Source of the DNA: Actinomycetota bacterium
GTDB lineage: Bacteria; Actinomycetota; Acidimicrobiia; IMCC26256; JAENVU01
DNA: 35,087 nucleotides
Assembly (NCBI GenBank): GCA_016870395.1
Contig: VGBT01000027.1
Location: 1-35,087 of the forward strand
Reading direction: 5' to 3'
Shown piece after piece: positions 23,767 through 31,561 of this stretch. Numbering within the stretch: the first letter of the stretch is position 1; each line of letters opens with the position of its first letter. The notes beneath the pieces are model-generated. The model saw only the letters and a program-made list of their open reading frames with translations, did not search any database and was not told where the DNA came from. Made by a program: the position numbers and the translations under genes.

Positions 23767-26700
23767 GTGGGTGCGTATGCGGAGCTGCACTGCCACACCA
23801 ACTTCTCCTTCCTCGACGGCGCGAGCCACGCCGAGGAGCTGGCCGAGGAGGCCCACCGGCTCGGGCTCGCGGCCCTCGCGGTCACCGACCACGACGGTCT
23901 CTACGGCGTCGTGCGCTTCGCCGAGGCCGCCCGCCCGCTCGCGCTCCCCACCGTGTTCGGCGCGGAGCTCACGCTCGGGGCGACGAGGCCGTCGAACGGC
24001 ATGGCCGATCCGTCGGGGGAGCACGTGCTCGTCCTCGCCGAGGGCCCGGCCGGCTACGCCGCGCTCGCGCGGGCCATCAGCGAGGCCCAGCTGCGCGGCG
24101 AGAAGGGCAGCCCGGACCTCACGTTGGAGCAACTGGCCGAGGTGCGGCCACGGCCGGTGCGGAGCGGCGGCCGGAGCAGCCCGCAGGGTGCGCAGGCCGC
24201 TCGCAGGAGCAGCGAGCTTGCGAGCGCGACCGGTAGCTGGTTCGTCCTCACCGGATGCCGCAAGGGTGCGGTGCCGCGCGCGCTCGTACGCGACGGCCCG
24301 TCGGCGGCCGAGCAGGAGCTCGCGCGCCTGGTGCACGCGTTCGGCCGCGACCGCGTGCTCGTCGAGCTGTGGGACCACGGCGACCCGCTCGACCGACCGC
24401 GCAACGACGCGCTGGCGCGCCTCGCGGCACGCGCCGACGTCGAGGTGATCGCGACGAACAACGTGCACTACGCGACGCCCGCGCAGCACCGGCTCGCCAC
24501 CGCCCTCGCCGCGATCCGCAGCCGGCGCAGCCTCGACGAGATGGACGGCTGGCTCCCGGCCACACCGTTCGCGCACCTGCGCAGCCCGGCCGAGCAGGCC
24601 CGTCGCTTTGCCCGCTACCCCGGCGCGGTGGAGCGGACCGTGGAGGTCGCGGCCGCATGCGCCTTCGACCTGAAGGTCGCGGTGCCGGATCTGCCCGACT
24701 ACCCGGTGCCCGAGGGTCACACCGACGCGAGCTGGCTCCGGGAGCTCACCCGCCGCGGCGCGTCGGCGTACTACCCGATCACCCACCCGCACCACGAGCA
24801 GGCGATGCGCCAGATCGACCACGAGCTCGGGGTGATCGAGCACCTCGGCTTCCCGGGCTACTTTCTCCTGCTGCACGACATCGTCGAGTTCTGCCGCACC
24901 CACGACATCTACTGCCAGGGCCGGGGGAGCGCGGCGAACAGCGCGGTCTGCTACGCGCTCGGGGTCACCAAGGCCGACGCGGTCGCGCTCGGCCTGCTCT
25001 TCGAGCGCTTCCTCTCCCCCGAGCGTGATGGTCCCCCCGACATCGATCTCGACATCGAGCACCAGCGCCGCGAGGAGGTGATCCAGTACGTGTACGACCG
25101 CTACGGGCGGGATCGTGCCGCGCAGGTCGCGAACGTGGTCACGTACCGGCCGCGCTCGGCGCTGCGCGAGATGGCGAAGGTCGCGGGGCTCTCACCCGGT
25201 CATGCCGACGCCCTCACCCGCTGGATCGACCGCTGGGCATCTCGTGAGGACCCGTACGCGGAGCTCCGGACGGAAGCGGCGGCGGGCGCAGGCGGAGCCC
25301 CCTCGCAGCGAGCGCGCCCAGCAGAGGAGGGCGCGCCTCCGGTCCCGGAGCTCGTGCTGGAGCTCGCGGAGGCGGTGCAGGACTTCCCCCGGCACCTCGG
25401 CATCCACTCGGGCGGGATGGTGATGGCCGATCGGCCGCTCGTGGAGTGCTGTCCGGTGGAGTGGGCCCGCATGGAGGGCCGATCGGTCCTCCAGTGGGAC
25501 AAGGACGACTGCGCGGCTGCGGGGCTGGTGAAGTTCGACCTGCTCGGGCTCGGGATGCTCACGATGCTGCACCTCGCCGTCGACCTGATCCGGGAGCACG
25601 AGGGCCTCGAGGTCGACCTCGCCACCATCCCCCAGGAGCCGGAGGTCTACGCGCTCCTGAGCGCGGCCGACACCGTCGGCGTGTTCCAGGTGGAGAGCCG
25701 CGCGCAGATGGCGACGCTGCCCCGGCTCCGACCCGAGCACTTCTACGACCTGGTGGTGGAGGTGGCCCTCATCCGCCCCGGCCCGATCCAGGGCGGCTCC
25801 GTGCATCCCTACCTCCGTCGGCGCAACGGCGAGGAGGAGGTCACCTACCCCCACCCGCTCGTGGAGCCGTGCCTGCGCAAGACCCTCGGCGTGCCGCTGT
25901 TCCAGGAGCAGCTGATGCAGATGGCGATCGACGCCGCTGGCTTCAGCCCCGGCGAGGCCGACCAGCTGCGCCAGGCGATGGGCTCGAAGCGCTCGAAAGC
26001 CCGCATGGCGCGCATGCACGACCGGCTCATGGAAGGCATGGCTGCACGGGGTATCACCTCCGAGGTGGCCGCGGAGATCGCGCACAAGCTCGAGGCGTTC
26101 GCGAGCTTCGGGTTCCCCGAGAGTCACTCGGTGAGCTTCGCCTACCTCGTGTACGCGAGCGCCTGGGTGAAGCTGCACCACCCGGCCGAGTTCGTGGCTG
26201 CGCTGTGCAACGCGCAGCCGATGGGCTTCTACTCGCCGCACACGCTGGTGCGCGACGCGCGCCGGCACGGGGTGGAGATCCTGAGTCCGTGCGTGGCGCA
26301 GTCGCGTCGAGACTGCACGCTCGAGCCTCGTTCGGGCGCCGCGGGACCGATCGGTCGACCGCTGCCCGGATGGCACGCGTACCCGTCGGTGCACGCGGTG
26401 CGCATCGGGCTGCGCTACGTCCGGGGTCTTTCGGGCTCACTGCTCGATCGCATCGACGCCGAACGCGACGTCGGTCCGTTCCACGACCTCGAAGACTTCG
26501 CCCGACGCACGGAGGCACCGGTCGACGCGCTGGAGGCGCTGGCCACTGCCGGCGCGTTCGCGTGCTTCGGGGTGGATCGTCGCGCCGGGCTCTGGGCCGC
26601 GGGTGCGTTGCGCGACGCGCGTCCGGGTCGCAGCGCGGGCACCGTGGCGCCGCGGCTGCCGGGCACCGCGGTGGGGGTGGAGGCTCCGGCGCTGCCGGGG

Positions 26701-27183
26701 ATGAGCGAGGTGGAGGAGACGGCGGCCGACCTGTGGTCGACCGGCATGGCGCCCGGGGTGCACCCCATCGAGCACGTGCGCGCCGAGCTCGATGCGCGCG
26801 GGGTGTTCACCGCGGCTCGGCTGCGGGAGGCCACGCCCCGGCAGGTGGTGGAGGTGGCGGGGGTCGTCACCCACCGCCAGCAGCCCGAAACCGCGAAGGG
26901 GACGGTGTTCGTCAACCTCGAGGACGAGACCGGGTTGGTGAACGTGATCTGCCCGCCCGGGGTGTGGAAGCGCTACCGCAAGGTTGCCCGGATCGCCCCC
27001 GCGCTGTATGTCCGCGGGGTGCTCGAGCGCCACCAGGGGGTGGTCAACGTCCTCGCGCACCGCATCGAAGCGCTGCCCCTGCACGCGCTCCTCCGCGCTC
27101 GCACCTACGGGGCGGGGGGATCCGGCGGGGCGGGGGGATCCGGCACCCACGCCGAGGCGCTGCCTTCACGGGACTTCCGCTGA
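23767..27183 (+). CDS. dnaE2: Error-prone DNA polymerase III alpha subunit DnaE2 (ImuC)
   Basis: This 1138-residue C-family polymerase does translesion synthesis under SOS control. Order of parts: PHP domain (ELHCHTNFSFLDGAS from residue 6; HDGLYGVVRFAEA), palm with GRGSAANSAVCYALG and the acidic motif PDIDLDIEH (425-429), fingers with RQAMGSKRSKARMARM and FGFPESHSVSFAYLVYAS, HhH region, and a C-terminal OB fold (VVTHRQQPETAKGTVFVNLEDETGLVNVICPP). It ends SRDFR, as DnaE2 proteins typically do. Compared with the family it has two low-complexity inserts (about residues 129-153 and 502-526) and a tandem Gly/Ser linker near the end. The GTG at 23767 was chosen for the LexA/-10 spacing and the family N-terminus. 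Confidence 0.95.
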   Translation: MGAYAELHCHTNFSFLDGASHAEELAEEAHRLGLAALAVTDHDGLYGVVRFAEAARPLALPTVFGAELTLGATRPSNGMADPSGEHVLVLAEGPAGYAALARAISEAQLRGEKGSPDLTLEQLAEVRPRPVRSGGRSSPQGAQAARRSSELASATGSWFVLTGCRKGAVPRALVRDGPSAAEQELARLVHAFGRDRVLVELWDHGDPLDRPRNDALARLAARADVEVIATNNVHYATPAQHRLATALAAIRSRRSLDEMDGWLPATPFAHLRSPAEQARRFARYPGAVERTVEVAAACAFDLKVAVPDLPDYPVPEGHTDASWLRELTRRGASAYYPITHPHHEQAMRQIDHELGVIEHLGFPGYFLLLHDIVEFCRTHDIYCQGRGSAANSAVCYALGVTKADAVALGLLFERFLSPERDGPPDIDLDIEHQRREEVIQYVYDRYGRDRAAQVANVVTYRPRSALREMAKVAGLSPGHADALTRWIDRWASREDPYAELRTEAAAGAGGAPSQRARPAEEGAPPVPELVLELAEAVQDFPRHLGIHSGGMVMADRPLVECCPVEWARMEGRSVLQWDKDDCAAAGLVKFDLLGLGMLTMLHLAVDLIREHEGLEVDLATIPQEPEVYALLSAADTVGVFQVESRAQMATLPRLRPEHFYDLVVEVALIRPGPIQGGSVHPYLRRRNGEEEVTYPHPLVEPCLRKTLGVPLFQEQLMQMAIDAAGFSPGEADQLRQAMGSKRSKARMARMHDRLMEGMAARGITSEVAAEIAHKLEAFASFGFPESHSVSFAYLVYASAWVKLHHPAEFVAALCNAQPMGFYSPHTLVRDARRHGVEILSPCVAQSRRDCTLEPRSGAAGPIGRPLPGWHAYPSVHAVRIGLRYVRGLSGSLLDRIDAERDVGPFHDLEDFARRTEAPVDALEALATAGAFACFGVDRRAGLWAAGALRDARPGRSAGTVAPRLPGTAVGVEAPALPGMSEVEETAADLWSTGMAPGVHPIEHVRAELDARGVFTAARLREATPRQVVEVAGVVTHRQQPETAKGTVFVNLEDETGLVNVICPPGVWKRYRKVARIAPALYVRGVLERHQGVVNVLAHRIEALPLHALLRARTYGAGGSGGAGGSGTHAEALPSRDFR
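24150..24235. repeat. Palindrome-rich in-frame insert in dnaE2 (first)
   Basis: This segment encodes RSGGRSSPQGAQAARRSSEL and flanking residues, which family members lack. It contains GCTCGCA...TGCGAGC inverted repeats and a GCAGCGAGC 9-mer also found in the second insert but read in another frame. Boundaries are approximate. Confidence 0.5.
25266..25345. repeat. Palindrome-rich in-frame insert in dnaE2 (second)
   Basis: It encodes the Ala/Gly/Pro/Arg-rich stretch after AELRTE and before PVPELV. GCGCGCCC (25312-25319) and GGGCGCGC (25329-25336) are perfect inverted repeats; GCAGCGAGC is shared with the first insert. Boundaries are approximate. Confidence 0.5.
27109..27144. repeat. 18-bp tandem duplication near the dnaE2 3' end
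   Basis: Two exact consecutive copies of GGGGCGGGGGGATCCGGC encode a doubled GAGGSG linker between the OB fold and the terminal SRDFR. It probably arose by slippage; copy number may vary. Confidence 0.85.
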
Positions 27184-27543
27184 GTGGGCGAACAGCTCGT
27201 AGCGGCCGCGGCCTTGCTGGTCGTCCTGCACCGTGAAGGCGACCTCGGGTTCGTCGCTGCCCCGCCTGCGATCGAAGCGCGCGACGGCGACGATGTCGTC
27301 GCCGAGCTCGGCGACGAGGGCGAAGCGCTTCTTGTAGTCCACGGCGCTGAGCCGTTCGAGCTGTTGCGCGGTCGGGCGTGACACCGGTGAGAAGAAGCGC
27401 AGGTAGATCGACTCGTCGGAGAGGCGCTCGTACAGGCCGAGCAGCCCGGTGTCGTCGGAGCGGCGGATCGGGCCGAGGTGAACGGTGCCGCCGTCGGCGA
27501 GGACGACGTCGGACTCCCACTGGCCCGGGTACCGCTCGTCCAC
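27166..27543 (-). pseudogene. Truncated GNAT acetyltransferase gene
   Basis: 125 codons from a GTG at 27543. The protein begins MDERYPGQWESDVVLADGG and continues VHLGPIRRSDDTGLLGLYERLSDESIYLRFFSP, RFALVAELGDDIVAVARFDR and EVAFTVQDDQQGRG. This is the front of a GNAT domain of the type found in Pat-like protein acetyltransferases. At the acetyl-CoA loop (QGRG, normally followed by LG-x-LL) it switches to RYELFAHSAEVP and stops. The rest of the GNAT fold is missing, and the end overlaps dnaE2 tail-to-tail by 18 nt. This looks like a deletion that fused the gene to the dnaE2 3' end. Confidence 0.75.
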
Positions 27544-27550
27544 GACCGCG

Positions 27551-27556
27551 AGCGTA
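27551..27556 (-). promoter_or_regulatory. -10 box of the GNAT fragment
   Basis: TACGCT on the minus strand lies 7 nt before the GTG at 27543. Only 7 nt separate it from the plus-strand -10 box of the ATPase gene, so the two divergent promoters share one short region. Confidence 0.4.
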
Positions 27557-27563
27557 GGCCGGG

Positions 27564-27569
27564 TAGCGT
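27564..27569 (+). promoter_or_regulatory. -10 box of the CtpE-like ATPase gene
   Basis: TAGCGT lies 6 nt before the GTG at 27576, leaderless layout. Confidence 0.45.
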
Positions 27570-27575
27570 CGATGC

Positions 27576-30020
27576 GTGACCGAGACGCCTCCCCCTCGGA
27601 CGGTCGGCTCCGGCGCCGGTCATGGCCAGACTCGTCCTGGCGGGGCGCCTCCGCCTCCTCCGGACGCGGTCGCGGCGCCCGCGCCCCGCACCGTGACCGG
27701 TGCCGACGGCCTCACGGCCGTGGCGGTGGCCGAGCGGGTGGAGCGCGGCGAGGTCAACGGGGTCGGCGAGCGGACGAGCCGGACCTTCGGTGAGATCGCT
27801 CGGGCCAACCTCCTGACCCGCTTCAACGCGATCCTCGGATCGATGTTCGTGCTGATCCTCGTGTTCGGCTCCCCACTGGACGGGCTCTTCGGCATCGTGC
27901 TGGTCGCCAACGCGTTGATCGGGATCGTCCAGGAGCTGCGGGCCAAGCGCACGCTCGACGCGCTCGCGGTGCTCAACGCGCCGGTGGCCCGCGTGGTGCG
28001 CGACGGGGCGCTTGCGGAGATCGCGGTGGAAGACGTGGTGCTCGACGACCTGCTCGAGCTCCGGGCCGGCGACCAGGTGCCGGCCGACCTCGTGGTGCGC
28101 GCCGCCGACGGTCTGGAGGTCGACGAGTCGCTGCTCACCGGCGAGTCCGACGCGGTCGGCAAGCATCCCGGCGACTCGTTGCTGTCGGGCAGCATCGTGG
28201 TCGCCGGCGTCGGCCGGGCCCAGGCCACCGCGGTCGGTGAGGCGGCCTACGCGCGCCGGCTCGCGGCCGAGGCCCGGCAATTCACGGTGGTGAGCTCCGA
28301 TCTGATCAGCGGCATCAACCGGATCCTGCGGCTCGTGACCTGGGTGCTGGTGACGGTGGGCCCGCTGCTCTTCTGGCGCCAGCTCGACGACGAGGACTTC
28401 TCGCACGCGGTGACGGGTGCGGTGGCGGGCGTCGTGGGGATGGTGCCTGAAGGGCTGGTGCTGCTCACGAGCATCGCTTTCGGGGTCGCCGCGGTCACAC
28501 TGGCGCGTCGCCATGTCCTCGTGCGGGAGCTCCCGGCGGTCGAAGGCCTGGCCCGCGTGGACGTGGTGTGCCTGGACAAGACCGGGACGCTCACAGAGGG
28601 CATCGTCGAGCTGGACCGGGTGGTCCCCGTCGACACGCCCGAACCCGACACACTCGCGGCTGCGCTCGGGGCGCTCGCCGACGACGAGAACGCGAACGCC
28701 ACGATGGCAGCCATCCGCGACGCGTATCCCGCGCCCTCGGGCTGGGCGCGGACCGCGACGGTACCGTTCTCGTCGGCGCGCAAGTGGAGCGCGGCCAGCT
28801 TCGCCGGCCACGGGACCTGGGTGCTGGGCGGCCCGGAGATGGTCTGGGTCGACGCCGCCGCGCCGGTCCGGCGCCTGGCCGACGACCTCGCGGCTGCGGG
28901 CAGCCGGGTGCTCCTGCTCACCCACAGCGCGGAGGGGCTCGACGGCGAGGCGCTGCCTTCGAGCATGGCGCCGATCGCGCTGGTACTGCTCGAGGAGAAG
29001 GTGCGGCCCGACGCGGCGGAGACGCTCGACTACTTCCGTCGTCAGGGTGTCGCCCTCAAGGTCATCTCGGGCGACAACCCGCGCACGGTCGGCGCCGTCG
29101 CGCAGCGGGTGTCGTTGCCCGAGGCCGGTGCGCCGATCGACGCGCGCGAGCTGCCCGAGGACGAAGCCGCGCTGGCCGAGGTGCTCGAGACCCACTCGGT
29201 GTTCGGCCGGGTCACGCCGCACCAGAAGCGGGCGATGGTCAAGGCGCTCCAGGCGCGTGGCCACGTGGTCGCCATGACCGGCGACGGGGTGAACGACGCG
29301 CTCGCGCTGAAGGACGCCGACATCGGCGTCGCCATGGGCTCCGGTGCGCCCGCGACCCGGGCGGTCGCGCAGCTCGTGCTCCTCGACGGCCGCTTCGCGA
29401 CCCTGCCCGGGGTGGTGGCGGAGGGCCGGCGGGTGACGGCCAACATCGAGCGGGTCGCGAACCTGTTCCTCACCAAGACCACCTACGCCGCGCTCCTCGC
29501 GATCGCGATCGCGGTCACCGGCTGGCCGTTCCCGTTCCTGCCGCGGCACTTCACGGTGATCAGCACGCTCACGATCGGCGTGCCCGCGTTCTTCCTCGCG
29601 CTCGCCCCGAACACGCGCCGCTACCTGCCCGGCTTCGTCGATCGCGTGCTGCGCTTCGCGATCCCGGCGGGCACGATCGCGGCCGCGTGCGTCTTCGCGA
29701 CCTACGCCCTCGGCCGCCAGCAAGGTCTGTCGACCCGAGAGGCCAGGACCGCCGCGACCATCGTCCTGATGGTCATCGGCCTCTGGGTGCTCGTCATCCT
29801 GGCTCGGCCCTTCACCGTGTACCGCTACGCGCTGGTCGCCGCGATGACCGGTGCCTTCGTGGTCGCGGTGATGTTCGAGCCGCTGCGCGACCTGCTCCGC
29901 TTCGCGCTTCCCCCGGGCGACGTCGTCATCGGGGGGCTTCTCATCGCAGTGGCCGGCTGCGCGTTGATCGAGGCCTGGTATCGGCTCGCCCAACGGCGAG
30001 CCGGTACCACCGCCGGGTGA
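27576..30020 (+). CDS. P-type cation-transporting ATPase, CtpE-like
   Basis: An 814-residue P-type ATPase with ten or so membrane segments. The order is a proline-rich cytoplasmic N-tail, actuator domain with VDESLLTGESDAV (TGES), TM4 with MVPEGLVLLTS (Pro291-Glu-Gly-Leu), phosphorylation site VCLDKTGTLT (Asp334), nucleotide domain (a KWSAASF-type patch) and the hinge MTGDGVNDALALKDADIGVAMGSG. The PEGL ion site and overall order match the actinobacterial CtpE group; mycobacterial CtpE is linked to calcium uptake. No N-terminal heavy-metal CxxC domain is present, arguing against copper or zinc export. It converges on the multicopper oxidase gene with only one base between the stops. Confidence 0.9.
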   Translation: MTETPPPRTVGSGAGHGQTRPGGAPPPPPDAVAAPAPRTVTGADGLTAVAVAERVERGEVNGVGERTSRTFGEIARANLLTRFNAILGSMFVLILVFGSPLDGLFGIVLVANALIGIVQELRAKRTLDALAVLNAPVARVVRDGALAEIAVEDVVLDDLLELRAGDQVPADLVVRAADGLEVDESLLTGESDAVGKHPGDSLLSGSIVVAGVGRAQATAVGEAAYARRLAAEARQFTVVSSDLISGINRILRLVTWVLVTVGPLLFWRQLDDEDFSHAVTGAVAGVVGMVPEGLVLLTSIAFGVAAVTLARRHVLVRELPAVEGLARVDVVCLDKTGTLTEGIVELDRVVPVDTPEPDTLAAALGALADDENANATMAAIRDAYPAPSGWARTATVPFSSARKWSAASFAGHGTWVLGGPEMVWVDAAAPVRRLADDLAAAGSRVLLLTHSAEGLDGEALPSSMAPIALVLLEEKVRPDAAETLDYFRRQGVALKVISGDNPRTVGAVAQRVSLPEAGAPIDARELPEDEAALAEVLETHSVFGRVTPHQKRAMVKALQARGHVVAMTGDGVNDALALKDADIGVAMGSGAPATRAVAQLVLLDGRFATLPGVVAEGRRVTANIERVANLFLTKTTYAALLAIAIAVTGWPFPFLPRHFTVISTLTIGVPAFFLALAPNTRRYLPGFVDRVLRFAIPAGTIAAACVFATYALGRQQGLSTREARTAATIVLMVIGLWVLVILARPFTVYRYALVAAMTGAFVVAVMFEPLRDLLRFALPPGDVVIGGLLIAVAGCALIEAWYRLAQRRAGTTAG

Positions 30021-30021
30021 G

Positions 30022-31392
30022 CTACTGCACGATCACCGTCGTCACCATGCCGAACATCCCGTCGGCGCGCTCGGCATGCGTGAGGATGTGGCAGTGGGAC
30101 GCCCACACGCCGGCCTGGTCGGCCCGGGGGGTGACGAGCACAGACCAGCGCTCGCCGGGAGCCACGTTGAGCGTGTCGAGCTCGTAGGGGGCGACCGGGT
30201 AGCCGTCCTTGGCGACGACGGTCTGGGTGATGCCGTGCAGGTGCATCGGGTGGATCTGCAGGCCCTCGTTGTAGTAGTCGATCCGGATCGTCTCCCCGGG
30301 CTTGGCCATGATCGGCAGCGTTGCGGGGAACGACTTGCCGTTGAGGGTGAGCCCGATCACGCCGGCGTCGTTGAGCACCATGGGCTCGACCCGGGCCGGG
30401 GTCGGCAGGCCGTCGGGGATCGGGATGTCGCCGACGAGGAACACTCCGAGCTGGCCGTCCGGCACCTGGTGCTCGGCGTGGTGGTGCGAGTGGTACATGC
30501 TCACCTGGGAGCGAACCGCGGTGAACTCGTAGACGAAGGTCTTGCCGGGCAGGATCGGGTCCTGGGTGACGAAGGGGACGCCGTCCATCGAGTTCGGCAG
30601 CTCCATGCCGTGGAAGTGCACACCGGTGGACTGCGGCAGCTTGTTCGTGAACACGAACCGCACCTTGTCGCCCACGTCCACCTTGAGCAGCGGTCCGGGC
30701 ACGGTGAACTCCTCGTCCTTGCCGCCGGTGGGTCCGTACGCCCAGGCCTTGACCGTCTGACCCGGCGAGACCTCCCAGTCGACGACCTTGCCCGTGATGC
30801 GGAACTCCTTGGTGCCGTCGGGCAGAACGGTCGGGGGAAGTGGCTGGTTGCCGATGCCCTTGGTGTTGGGACCGTCCTGGAGCTGGGCGACGTAGTCGAG
30901 AACCGGCTTCTTCATGGTCTCGTCGTCGGTCTTGTTGCTGCGAAGCAGCTGTTGCGCGCTCGCGCCCGAGGAGCCCGACTCCTCGGTGGCGGGCACGGCC
31001 TCACCGGCGTAGAGGTGGCCGCTCATGCCGGCGGCCTCGTGACCGGGGATGGAGCAGAAGATCGTGTAGTGGCCGGCCTTCAGACCGCCGAGGTCGATCG
31101 CGTCGCTCTCTCCGGGCTGGAGGGCCTTGGTCTTCTTGTCGGTGTTCTTCAGCACGAGGTCGTGCTCGACGGTGCCGTCGTTCGACACTGCGACGGTGCC
31201 GTCCTTCTCGACGTTCAGGGTTCCCGGTGTGATCGCGAACTCGGTGAGGCTCGCCTTCGCGCCGGTCCCGCCGCTCGCGGCGGCCTGCTCCGCGTCCTCG
31301 CTCTTGTTCATCGCGCTGCCCGCGACCCAGAGGGCGCCGAACGCGAGCAGCACCGCGAACAGGGCGAAGACCCATGCGCCGAGACCGAACAC
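30022..31392 (-). CDS. Membrane-anchored multicopper oxidase with extra N-terminal cupredoxin domain
   Basis: 456 residues. A membrane anchor (VFALFAVLLAFGALWVAG) is followed by a blue-copper domain with HDLVLKN and FCSIPGHEAAGMSG (His/Cys/His/Met type-1 site). A laccase/nitrite-reductase-like part then carries all four copper motifs: GVHFHGME, MYHSHHHAEHQ, IHPMHLHG and SHCHILTHAERADGMFGMV. It should oxidise a reduced donor (metal ion, phenol or nitrite-type chemistry) outside the membrane using a T1 and a trinuclear site, with the extra cupredoxin as a possible electron relay. The GTG at 31392 has GAGGA 8 nt upstream; no better upstream start is in frame. A palindromic operator-like sequence lies 120 nt upstream. 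Confidence 0.88.
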   Translation of the reverse strand: MFGLGAWVFALFAVLLAFGALWVAGSAMNKSEDAEQAAASGGTGAKASLTEFAITPGTLNVEKDGTVAVSNDGTVEHDLVLKNTDKKTKALQPGESDAIDLGGLKAGHYTIFCSIPGHEAAGMSGHLYAGEAVPATEESGSSGASAQQLLRSNKTDDETMKKPVLDYVAQLQDGPNTKGIGNQPLPPTVLPDGTKEFRITGKVVDWEVSPGQTVKAWAYGPTGGKDEEFTVPGPLLKVDVGDKVRFVFTNKLPQSTGVHFHGMELPNSMDGVPFVTQDPILPGKTFVYEFTAVRSQVSMYHSHHHAEHQVPDGQLGVFLVGDIPIPDGLPTPARVEPMVLNDAGVIGLTLNGKSFPATLPIMAKPGETIRIDYYNEGLQIHPMHLHGITQTVVAKDGYPVAPYELDTLNVAPGERWSVLVTPRADQAGVWASHCHILTHAERADGMFGMVTTVIVQ

Positions 31393-31511
31393 CTTCTTGT
31401 CCTCACCCGTCAGCTTCGCAGCACGCCCTCTCCAGCGCTCGGCGACGAAATCCCGCCCATCCTCCTGGCGCCTGCCGGGCCATCCCAGGGCCGAAGGTCC
31501 CGGGTGCTGGT

Positions 31512-31530
31512 ACCGATCGGACCGATCGGT
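31512..31530. promoter_or_regulatory. Palindromic operator-like site upstream of the multicopper oxidase
   Basis: ACCGATCGG-A-CCGATCGGT is a 19-bp perfect palindrome made of two overlapping copies of CCGATCGG. The pattern GACCGATCGGTC inside it resembles TetR-family operators. It lies between corA (3' end) and the oxidase (5' end); no TetR gene is in the window. Confidence 0.55.
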
Positions 31531-31561
31531 CAGTGCGATGGTGGACCTCGCGCCGACCGGC

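Noticed and set aside
22072-25062. Very long open frame on the minus strand opposite imuB and dnaE2
   Set aside because: It is a by-product of high GC: the plus-strand genes have clear motifs and LexA promoters, while the antisense translation is Arg/His/Glu-rich with no recognisable domain.
27105-29993. Long minus-strand frame opposite the P-type ATPase
   Set aside because: The same composition artefact; all ATPase motifs lie on the plus strand and the antisense product has no family features.
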